Shown one piece after another: positions 1 to 6,397 of a DNA stretch of 38,187 nucleotides (position 1 is the stretch's first letter; each line of letters begins with the position of its first letter). The stretch is from Bog-756 sp035531955. Lineage in GTDB: Bacteria; Actinomycetota; Acidimicrobiia; Acidimicrobiales; RAAP-2. The stretch is taken from contig DATKRZ010000084.1 in the NCBI GenBank assembly GCA_035531955.1, positions 1-38,187 of the forward strand, given 5' to 3'. Below the pieces are notes generated by a model. It saw nothing but the letters and a program-made list of their open reading frames with translations, was not told where the DNA came from and did no database searches. The translations under genes were made by a program, and so were the position numbers.

Positions 1-1
1 C

Positions 2-187
2 GACCACCCGGGCAAGGTGCTGAGCCGCGAGCACCTCCTCGAGCGGGTGTGGGGGTACGACTACTTCGGCGACGGCCGCCTGGTCGACGTCCACGTACGC
101 CGGCTCCGCACCAAGGTCGAACCGGACCCGGCCAACCCCAGCTACATCCTCACCGTACGCGGCATGGGCTACAAGCTGGCGGTCTGA
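2..187 (+). CDS. mtrA: MtrA-like response regulator, C-terminal DNA-binding domain (5' partial)
   Basis: Only the last 61 codons are present; the gene enters from the left edge and ends in TGA. The residues form the end of an OmpR/PhoB winged-helix effector domain. LLERVWGYDYFGD, then RLVDVHVRRLRTKVE (recognition helix) and the closing wing LTVRGMGYK closely resemble mycobacterial MtrA. The receiver domain with the phospho-acceptor Asp is off the window. The next gene is a matching histidine kinase starting 3 nt after the stop, followed by a GerMN lipoprotein, which reproduces the actinobacterial mtrA-mtrB-lpqB order. The expected role is DNA binding at cell-wall and cell-division genes after phosphorylation. 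The winged-helix call is certain; the MtrA subtype is inferred from similarity and synteny. Confidence 0.85.
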   Translation, partial: DHPGKVLSREHLLERVWGYDYFGDGRLVDVHVRRLRTKVEPDPANPSYILTVRGMGYKLAV

Positions 188-190
188 CCC

Positions 191-1726
191 GTGGCCCCGG
201 CCGAAGAGGGCGCCGACGCCGGCCCCGTGGCGTTCGAAGACCACCCTCGACGGATCCACCGGACCCGCCTGTCGGCCGGGCTCGGCCTCCGTGCCCGGGT
301 GACGGCGACCTTTGCCATCGGCGCCTTCGCCCTCTCCACCATCATGGCCGGCATCACCTACTTCTCCGCCCGTCAGACCTTCCTGCACGAGCGCCAGTCC
401 GCGGTCCAGCGCCAGGCGTTCGCCAACGCCTCGCTGATCCAGAGCTCGCTGCGCTCACCGACCACCCAGGTCGGCCAGTTGATCGAGTCCGTCGACACCG
501 GCCCCGGATCGCGTTCGGTGCTGCACTTCGGCGGCCAATGGTACGCCACGTCGATCTCGGTGGGCCAGAGCGCCATTCCGGCCAAGGCCCGCCAGCTGGT
601 CCTGTCCGGGACGCCGGCGTCCCAGCTCTTCTCACTGGGCGGCACTCCCTCGATCGTCATCGGCGTGCCGCTGCCGGCGGTCCACGCCACTTACTTCGAG
701 GTCTTCTCGCTCGAGGAACTGGCTGGGACCCTACGGACCCTGGCCTTCGCCCTGGCTGCGGCGGCTCTGGTCACCACCCTGGCGGGCGCGGCGCTCGGCC
801 GGTGGGCCAGCGGCAGGGCCCTGCGGCCGCTGGCCGGGGTCACCGATGCCGCGGTGGCCATCGCCGGCGGCCAGCTCAACACCCGGGTCGAGGCCGGCGA
901 CGACGTCGACCTCCAGGAGTTGGCTTCCGCCTTCAACCAGATGACCGCCAACCTCGAACAGCGCATCGAACGCGAGGCCCGCTTCACCTCGGACGTCAGC
1001 CATGAGCTCCGCTCGCCCCTCACCACGCTTGCGGCCACCGTGGGGGTCCTCGAGGGCCACCGGGACGAGCTGGCTCCACGGGCCCGCCGGGCCCTCGACC
1101 TGCTCGACGGGGATCTCCGGCGATTCACCCGTATGGTCGACGACCTCTTGGAGATCTCACGTTTCGACGCCGGCTCCGCCGAGCTCTCGCTCGATGAGGT
1201 GGACCCTGGCGAGCTGGTGCGCCGGGCCGTGGCCTCGTCCGCCCGACTCAGGACCGACGACGGCCGGAGGGCGGCAGCATTTCCCGTGGAGGTGGCTCCG
1301 GGGGTGGCGGGCCTCCGCCTCCGGGTGGACAAACGCCGCTTCGAGCGGGTGATGGCCAATCTGATCGAGAACGCCTCTCTCTATGCCGGCGGCGTGACCC
1401 GGGTCATCGTCACCCCTCACCCCTCGGGCCACCCGTCGGGCAGCAACGGCAGCGAAGCGGCGAAGAGCATTCGGGTGATCGTGGAGGACCGGGGCCCTGG
1501 TGTCCCGCCCCCCGAGCGCCATCACCTCTTCGAGCGCTTCTATCGCGGGAGCCGGGCCGGCCAACGGGCATCCAGCGAGGGGACTGGCCTCGGGCTCTCG
1601 TTGGTCGCCGAGCACGTGCGGCTCCACGGGGGCGCGGTCTGGATCGAGGATGCCCCCGAGCAGGGGACCCGCTTCATCGTCGAGTTGCCGCTGGTCCCGG
1701 GGCCCGGCCCAGGACGGGCGGGGTGA
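191..1726 (+). CDS. mtrB: MtrB-like sensor histidine kinase
   Basis: A 511-residue membrane sensor kinase starting at GTG 3 nt after the regulator stop. Order of parts: a basic N-terminus; TM1 at about 36-58; an extracytoplasmic sensor loop at about 60-178; TM2 at about 181-205; a HAMP domain at about 206-262; a HisKA domain with the H-box SDVSHELRSPLTT, where His271 is the predicted phospho-acceptor; and an ATPase domain with N-box NLIENA (Asn394), G1 box DRGPG (Asp433 region) and G2 box GTGLGLSL. All catalytic motifs are intact. It should phosphorylate the adjacent regulator in response to envelope or division status. The stop overlaps the next start as GTGA, so the downstream lipoprotein is probably translationally coupled. 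The MtrB name rests on gene order; the kinase call is firm. Confidence 0.88.
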   Translation: MAPAEEGADAGPVAFEDHPRRIHRTRLSAGLGLRARVTATFAIGAFALSTIMAGITYFSARQTFLHERQSAVQRQAFANASLIQSSLRSPTTQVGQLIESVDTGPGSRSVLHFGGQWYATSISVGQSAIPAKARQLVLSGTPASQLFSLGGTPSIVIGVPLPAVHATYFEVFSLEELAGTLRTLAFALAAAALVTTLAGAALGRWASGRALRPLAGVTDAAVAIAGGQLNTRVEAGDDVDLQELASAFNQMTANLEQRIEREARFTSDVSHELRSPLTTLAATVGVLEGHRDELAPRARRALDLLDGDLRRFTRMVDDLLEISRFDAGSAELSLDEVDPGELVRRAVASSARLRTDDGRRAAAFPVEVAPGVAGLRLRVDKRRFERVMANLIENASLYAGGVTRVIVTPHPSGHPSGSNGSEAAKSIRVIVEDRGPGVPPPERHHLFERFYRGSRAGQRASSEGTGLGLSLVAEHVRLHGGAVWIEDAPEQGTRFIVELPLVPGPGPGRAG

Positions 1727-2319
1727 GACGCGGCCGCCTCCTCGCCGCCACGGCGTCGCTGGCAATGGCCCTGGCGGCCGTCTCGTGCGGAATCCCCAGC
1801 GCCACCGGTCCCACCCCCATCGCCAAGGGGGACCTGCCGAGCCACCTGCTCAACCCGGCCACACCCTCCACCGTCGGCTCCACCGTCCCTCCCGCGGTCG
1901 GGGTGCCCGAGTCGATCTTCCTGGTCGCCCCCACCCAGCACGTCACCGCCGTCACCCGGCCCGTGACCTTCCCCCCGAACATGAGCGAGATCATGGGTGC
2001 CCTCCTCGAAGGACCCTCCCCGGTCGAAGCAGCAGCCGGTCTCCAGAGCTTTCTGACCGGGACGAAGACCCAGGTCTCCGCCACCGTGGCCGGTGGCATC
2101 GCCACGGTGGACTTCACCGCCAACCCGATCCAGGCGCTCGGGCCCAACCAGACCCTCGCCATCGCCCAGGTCGTGTTCACCGCCACCGAGCAGCCGGGGG
2201 TGACCGGCGTGGTCTTTCAGATCGCAGGCCAGACCATCGGGGTGCCGACCGCCAGCGGGGCCCAGGTCACCGGTCCGGTGGACCGCACCCTCTACGCTCC
2301 CCAGGCTCCGCTCCCCTAG
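1723..2319 (+). CDS. GerMN-domain lipoprotein, short LpqB-like
   Basis: A 198-residue exported lipoprotein starting at GTG that overlaps the kinase stop by 4 nt. The N-terminus is a type II signal peptide: basic MRRGR, a hydrophobic Ala-rich stretch, and a lipobox ending in Cys22 (AVSC). After a Pro/Thr-rich linker, residues of about 60-185 look like one GerMN domain (IFLVAPTQHVTAV; IMGALLEGPSP; ATVDFTANP; LAIAQVVFTATEQPGVTGVVFQIAG). In mycobacteria the third gene of this locus is LpqB, about 580 residues with GerMN plus a beta-propeller region, proposed to modulate MtrB. Here only the GerMN part is present. It should sit on the outer face of the membrane next to the kinase sensor domain. It ends convergently, overlapping rsfS by 4 nt. 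Confidence 0.78.
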   Translation: MRRGRLLAATASLAMALAAVSCGIPSATGPTPIAKGDLPSHLLNPATPSTVGSTVPPAVGVPESIFLVAPTQHVTAVTRPVTFPPNMSEIMGALLEGPSPVEAAAGLQSFLTGTKTQVSATVAGGIATVDFTANPIQALGPNQTLAIAQVVFTATEQPGVTGVVFQIAGQTIGVPTASGAQVTGPVDRTLYAPQAPLP

Positions 2320-2732
2320 CGGGTGGACGGCTCGGCGCGGGCCGGCAGATCCCAGGGCATCCGGGGCGCCTCGAGCCAGAGGTGTTCGAGGTCGTAGTAG
2401 TCACGGGCCTCGTCGAGGAACACGTGGACCAGAAAGTCCCCATAGTCCATGAGCACCCAGCGTGAGTCATCGAGCCCCTCGACCCGGGTCGGACCCCTCC
2501 CGCCCGATGCCTTCACCTGTCGTTCGACTTCATCCACGATGGTCTTGACCTGGCGGGTGTTGCGACCGCTTGTGATCACGAAGGCATCGGTGATCCCGAG
2601 CAATTCGCCCATGGCCAGGATGGCGGTACGTTCCCCCGACTTCGCCTCGGCGGCACGCGCCGCCACCAGGCACTCTTCGGGGACGAGCGATTCGTCTCGC
2701 TCGACGACCGGTGTGGAACTGATCGAAGTCAA
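2316..2732 (-). CDS. rsfS: Ribosomal silencing factor RsfS
   Basis: A 138-residue RsfS/Iojap protein that binds uL14 on the 50S subunit and blocks subunit joining in starvation. Family landmarks are visible: a segment resembling the conserved first half at 24-53, ITDAFVITSGRNTRQ with the usual TSGxNxRQ signature, and WVLMDYGDFLVHVFLDEARDYYDLEHLW near the end, close to the canonical WxLxDxGDxxVHVF pattern. I place the start at TTG 2732 because AGGAGG precedes it by 6 nt and because TTGA overlaps the stop of the upstream membrane-protein gene. Reading further upstream only translates that other gene out of frame. Its place downstream of nadD is a standard bacterial arrangement. Confidence 0.92.
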   Translation of the reverse strand: MTSISSTPVVERDESLVPEECLVAARAAEAKSGERTAILAMGELLGITDAFVITSGRNTRQVKTIVDEVERQVKASGGRGPTRVEGLDDSRWVLMDYGDFLVHVFLDEARDYYDLEHLWLEAPRMPWDLPARAEPSTR

Positions 2733-3247
2733 CGGTTGCCTCCTTCTGGCGCCTCCGCGCCGCGAACCTGGACGGTGTGGACGGTGTGGACGGTGGGATG
2801 GGACTCGAATGCCGGCGGTGCGGCCAGCGCCAGGCCGGGAACCACGACCTGGGCGCCTGGGTTGTGGCTGCGGGCCATTCCTACGATCAGGATAGTGATG
2901 ACCAGGCACACGGCAACCAGGAGCGCGCACCCCACCGAGATACGTCTCCGCTGCCTGCGTTCGGCACGCTCGGCCCGGCAGCGGTCGGCCCTGGGCTGCT
3001 GGTCCGTAGGCTCAGGATCCGTCTTCTCTGCGGCTGGCAGCACCGCGTCCGGCGGCACCGGGTTCCTGGTGACGGCTGGGTCGCCGGCGGGCACCGGGTC
3101 ACCGGTTGGTGGCCGGTCGAAGGGTGGGCCGGTAGCCCGATCGGTCCCCCCGACAGGACCCTCGGGGAAGCGACGGCGGAGCGCCGGATGCGAGCCGGTG
3201 GACTGTGTGGCCGAACCTGACCCGGTTTGCGTCATCCGCACAGTCAT
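2729..3247 (-). CDS. Hypothetical single-pass membrane protein between nadD and rsfS
   Basis: A 172-residue protein not recognised as a named family. Residues 1-90 are Pro/Gly/Asp-rich and probably disordered. A strongly basic patch (RAERAERRQRRR, about 91-102) precedes one TM helix at about 103-125, then a short tail with HTVHTVQV. The basic patch suggests an N-terminal cytoplasmic side and a short extracytoplasmic tail. The start ATG 3247 overlaps the nadD stop as ATGA, and its own stop overlaps the rsfS TTG, so it sits inside a translationally coupled trio. Many actinobacteria carry a LytR-CpsA-Psr gene here; this protein has the same one-TM outline but none of the LCP domain. A remnant or replacement is possible. 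Function unknown. Confidence 0.7.
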   Translation of the reverse strand: MTVRMTQTGSGSATQSTGSHPALRRRFPEGPVGGTDRATGPPFDRPPTGDPVPAGDPAVTRNPVPPDAVLPAAEKTDPEPTDQQPRADRCRAERAERRQRRRISVGCALLVAVCLVITILIVGMARSHNPGAQVVVPGLALAAPPAFESHPTVHTVHTVQVRGAEAPEGGNR

Positions 3248-3843
3248 CTCCCCGTAGCGTACAGACCCCGCTGCTCGATGCAACGGATCACCGCATCGGG
3301 CACCAGCCCGCGGACCGACCCACCGGTCTCGAGCCGTCTCCGCATTTCGGTGCTCGAGACATCGAAGGCTGCGACCGGCACGTCGACGGAGCGCCAACCC
3401 GGCGGAGGGGCCACCGGCGGCACTCCCGGTCTCCCGACCACGGCCAGGGTGACCTCTGCACGCAGGGCCGGCTCCTCCCGCCAGGTGGTGAGGCCACCCA
3501 CCACATCCGAGCCGACGACCAGGGTCAGCGCCGCACCCGGCTCGTCCCGCACCAGTTGGCGGACGGTGTCGATGGTGTACGAGGGGCCGCCCCGATCGAT
3601 CTCGATTCGGGAGGGCTCCAGACCCGGGCGTCCGTCCACTGCGGCGACGACCATGGCATAGCGGTCCTCAGCCGGGGTGACCGGGCGCTCCCCCTCCTTC
3701 TGCCAGGGCTGGTTGGCCACCACCAAGAGCATGCGATCGATTCCGAGGGCCATTCGCACCGACTCGGCCACCTCCACATGGGCGGTGTGAACGGGATCGA
3801 ACGTGCCACCGAATATGCCGATCCGGGTGGGCGCCGCGCCCAC
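3244..3843 (-). CDS. nadD: Nicotinate-nucleotide adenylyltransferase
   Basis: A 199-residue NadD that adenylates nicotinate mononucleotide to deamido-NAD in NAD synthesis. The nucleotidyltransferase signature GGTFDPVHTAH lies at 12-22 (the family usually has GH where TAH stands), and the second ATP-binding motif DVSSTEMRRR lies near residue 167. Length is typical. The start is GTG 3843, 2 nt after the stop of the LLM oxidoreductase, with no strong Shine-Dalgarno, so coupling to the upstream gene is likely. The stop overlaps the next gene as ATGA. nadD and rsfS are usual neighbours; the one-TM gene is inserted between them here. Confidence 0.93.
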   Translation of the reverse strand: MGAAPTRIGIFGGTFDPVHTAHVEVAESVRMALGIDRMLLVVANQPWQKEGERPVTPAEDRYAMVVAAVDGRPGLEPSRIEIDRGGPSYTIDTVRQLVRDEPGAALTLVVGSDVVGGLTTWREEPALRAEVTLAVVGRPGVPPVAPPPGWRSVDVPVAAFDVSSTEMRRRLETGGSVRGLVPDAVIRCIEQRGLYATGR

Positions 3844-3845
3844 TA

Positions 3846-4775
3846 CTAGGTCCCGTGGAGAGCGGCGACCACCGGTGCCAGAGCTTCCATCTCCGCCTCG
3901 TGGACCACGATGTACGAGAAGCCGAACTCCTCCCGACGCTGGCGGAGGCTCTCGATGATCTGGTCGGTGGTGCCGATCATGGCGATCGGCGACCCGTCGA
4001 TCTGCTCAGCCGGGACCGACATTGCGCCGGCCAACCGGGCGATGGCCTCGTCCCGATCCGGCACGATCTGCACGAGGAAGGTCAGGCACTGCAACTCGAG
4101 TTGGTCGAAGCGGCCCCCGGCAGCCTCCCTGATCCATTGGAGTCGGCGGTGGTAGTACTCGGCGGAGGTGGTCTCGAGGACCTCTCGGCCGATGTATCCG
4201 GCGGCCAGGCTCGGATTCACGCCGACGATGTCGGCCTCCCGGGCGGCGATTCCGAGCACCCGCCGGCCGCCGCCACCGATGATCACCGGCGGATGCGGCC
4301 GCTGCCTGGGGGTGGGCGCACCGAGGGCGCCGGAGACCTGATAATGCTCGCCCTCGAAGGTGGCCTTGCCCGTCGACCAGAGCGACTTCATCACCGCCAG
4401 GCTCTCGGCCATCCGCGAGATGCGGTCGCCCGCTGGGTCCAGGGCCATCCCCGACTGCTCGTAGTCACTGGTCATCCACCCCGCACCCAGCCCGAACTCC
4501 ACCCGTCCCTCGGAGATCAGGTCGAGGGTGGCGATCTCCTTGGCCAGCACCATGGGATGCCGATAGTCGTTCCCGAAGACCAGCGACCCGACCCGGAGGG
4601 TCGTGGTCGCCTCGGCGGCCACGGTCAGCGCCACCAGCGGCCCGAACTGGTCCTCGAAGTGATCAGGGATGAAGAGGGTCGAGTACCCGAGGTCCTCGAT
4701 CTTGCGGGCCGTCTGGCGCCAAACCGCCCCCGAGTCGGCTCTCGACAGTTGGACCCCGAATCGGAACGACGGCAC
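3846..4775 (-). CDS. LLM-class F420-dependent oxidoreductase
   Basis: A 309-residue TIM-barrel protein of the bacterial luciferase-like superfamily, with the look of the F420-binding group TIGR03621. Visible landmarks: FRFGVQLSR at the N-terminus, LGYSTLFIPDHFEDQFGP, LRVGSLVFGNDYRHPMVLAKEIATLDLISEGRVEFGLGAGW, PHPPVIIGGGGRRVLGIAAREADIVG, and MIGTTDQIIESL near the end. Such enzymes move hydride to or from F420 (or FMN); the substrate cannot be told from sequence. The GTG start at 4775 is supported by TAGGCT ending 6 nt upstream, the leaderless geometry seen elsewhere here. nadD follows 2 nt after its stop, so this gene may drive the nadD operon. It is divergent from the DAHP synthase gene. Confidence 0.85.
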   Translation of the reverse strand: MPSFRFGVQLSRADSGAVWRQTARKIEDLGYSTLFIPDHFEDQFGPLVALTVAAEATTTLRVGSLVFGNDYRHPMVLAKEIATLDLISEGRVEFGLGAGWMTSDYEQSGMALDPAGDRISRMAESLAVMKSLWSTGKATFEGEHYQVSGALGAPTPRQRPHPPVIIGGGGRRVLGIAAREADIVGVNPSLAAGYIGREVLETTSAEYYHRRLQWIREAAGGRFDQLELQCLTFLVQIVPDRDEAIARLAGAMSVPAEQIDGSPIAMIGTTDQIIESLRQRREEFGFSYIVVHEAEMEALAPVVAALHGT

Positions 4776-4781
4776 GGCCCG

Positions 4782-4787
4782 AGCCTA
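4782..4787 (-). promoter_or_regulatory. -10 box TAGGCT of LLM-nadD operon, leaderless
   Basis: On the minus strand TAGGCT is followed by 6 nt and then the GTG start at 4775. With a TANNNT -10 centred near -10 the first transcribed base would be the start codon itself. No convincing -35 is visible. Confidence 0.5.
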
Positions 4788-4818
4788 TGCGGTCGATCAC
4801 CGTCCGGTCCGGAGGCCG

Positions 4819-4824
4819 TACGCT
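4819..4824 (+). promoter_or_regulatory. -10 box TACGCT of the DAHP synthase gene, leaderless
   Basis: TACGCT lies exactly 6 nt before the GTG start at 4831. The same hexamer and spacing recur before proA and before the tyrosine phosphatase gene. No clear -35 and no Shine-Dalgarno. Confidence 0.55.
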
Positions 4825-4830
4825 GGTGGC

Positions 4831-6189
4831 GTGGCACGTCAAACCCAACCCTCCACCTGGGCCCCCGGTTCGTGGCGGTCGAGGCCGGCAGCCCAGCAAC
4901 CGGTCTGGCCCGACGAGGGCGAGCTCAAGCGGGTCCACACCCAGTTGGCCGGACTTCCTCCTCTGGTCTTTGCGGGCGAGGCCCGCCACCTCACCCGCGC
5001 CCTGGCCGATGCCGCCGGCGGGCAGGCGTTCGTCCTCCAGGCAGGGGACTGCGCCGAGTCATTCGCCGAATTCAGCGCTGACGCCATCAGGGACAAGCTG
5101 AAGGTCATCCTGCAGATGGCGGTCGTCCTCACCTACGGTGCCGGGGTTCCCGTGGTCAAGCTCGGCCGGATCGCCGGGCAGTTCGCCAAGCCCCGGACCG
5201 CGGCCACCGAGCAGGTCGGCGACCAGACCCTCGACACCTTCCGGGGACACATGGTCAACGACGACCTCCCCGATCGGCAGTCCCGCATCCCGGACCCTGC
5301 GCGCCTGGTCACCGCCTACCAGCAGTCGGTCGCCACCCTCAATCTGCTGCGGGCCTTCACCAAGGGCGGCTTCGCCGACCTCAGCCAGATCCACGCATGG
5401 AACCAGGAGTTCGTGGCCTCCTCGGCCGAGGGGCAGCGATTCGAGTACATCGCCCAGGGCATCGACAGTGCCCTCCGGTTCATGGCCGCCTGCGGCATCG
5501 ATCTCACCGCCGAGGACACCTTGCACCAGGTGGACTTCTGGACCAGCCACGAAGCACTCATCCTCGACTACGAGGAGGCGTTGACCCGTCGCGACTCGTT
5601 GACAGACGAGTGGTACGACTGCTCTGCCCACATGCTGTGGGTGGGCGAGCGGACCCGACAGCTGGAGGGTGCCCACTGCGAGTTCCTGGCCGGTATCCAC
5701 AATCCGGTGGGGTCCAAAGTCGGGTCGACAGCCAGGCCCGACGATGTCATCGGCCTGTGCGAGCGACTCAATCCCCAGCGGATCCCCGGCCGGCTCTCGC
5801 TGATCACTCGGCTCGGCGTCGACGCGGTCGAAACCGTCCTGCCGCCGTTGCTCAGCGCCGTACGGGACGAGGGCCACCCGGTGGTGTGGGTCTGCGACCC
5901 GATGCACGGCAACACCTTCACCGCCGAAGGAGGTCAGAAGACCAGGAGGTTCGACGACATCATCGGCGAACTCACCGGATTCTTCCGTGCCCATCGGGAG
6001 GCAGGGACCTGGCCGGGAGGGGTCCATGTGGAGCTGACCGGCGATGACGTCACCGAGTGCCTCGGCGGCGCCGAGGACATCGTCGAGGACCAGCTGCACC
6101 AGCGCTACACCACGACCTGCGACCCGAGGCTCAACGGCCGGCAATCACTCGACCTGGCCTTCGGCATCGCCGAGCTGCTGCGCGGCTGA
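4831..6189 (+). CDS. aroG: Class II 3-deoxy-7-phosphoheptulonate (DAHP) synthase
   Basis: A 452-residue plant/mycobacterial-type DAHP synthase, the first step of the shikimate pathway (PEP plus erythrose 4-phosphate). Signatures: FVLQAGDCAESF with the metal-ligand Cys74; VVKLGRIAGQFAKPRT at about 108-123; HQVDFWTSHEALILDYEEAL; GIHNPVGSKVG; WVCDPMHGNTF with metal-site residues; and VHVELTGDDVTECLGG. I use GTG 4831 because translation from it gives a normal family N-terminus (RQTQPSTWAPGSWR) and because the -10 box sits 6 nt upstream. In-frame codons before it overlap the divergent LLM gene. It appears monocistronic, with the secreted repeat protein about 200 nt downstream. Class II enzymes are often feedback-regulated by aromatic amino acids; nothing here shows the effector. 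Confidence 0.95.
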   Translation: MARQTQPSTWAPGSWRSRPAAQQPVWPDEGELKRVHTQLAGLPPLVFAGEARHLTRALADAAGGQAFVLQAGDCAESFAEFSADAIRDKLKVILQMAVVLTYGAGVPVVKLGRIAGQFAKPRTAATEQVGDQTLDTFRGHMVNDDLPDRQSRIPDPARLVTAYQQSVATLNLLRAFTKGGFADLSQIHAWNQEFVASSAEGQRFEYIAQGIDSALRFMAACGIDLTAEDTLHQVDFWTSHEALILDYEEALTRRDSLTDEWYDCSAHMLWVGERTRQLEGAHCEFLAGIHNPVGSKVGSTARPDDVIGLCERLNPQRIPGRLSLITRLGVDAVETVLPPLLSAVRDEGHPVVWVCDPMHGNTFTAEGGQKTRRFDDIIGELTGFFRAHREAGTWPGGVHVELTGDDVTECLGGAEDIVEDQLHQRYTTTCDPRLNGRQSLDLAFGIAELLRG

Positions 6190-6397
6190 CCGTCGGGCAC
6201 CAGCCGGGCCTCAGCGGCCACTCGGCGATCATCGACACCGGCCACCACCGACCGACCAATCGGAGGTCACGGGGGGTGATTGACCGAAGCCGCCCCGAGG
6301 AACGAGACTTGGGATCACGCGAACCGGCCGCCGTGTCGACCGCCGTGCAACCGGACAACAGCGGCCGTGCCGTTGCTGGGGCCTGCTCATCCGATCA

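Noticed and set aside
49..1005. Long plus-strand open frame over mtrA/mtrB rich in Arg, Pro and Gly
   Set aside because: It is an out-of-frame reading of the kinase gene; composition is typical of high-GC shadow frames and no domain is visible.
6190..6397. Possible c-di-AMP (ydaO) riboswitch before the secreted wall-enzyme gene
   Set aside because: Such riboswitches precede actinobacterial wall hydrolases and fragments like GGGTGATTGA are present, but the conserved blocks are not in the right order and I could not draw the expected helices.
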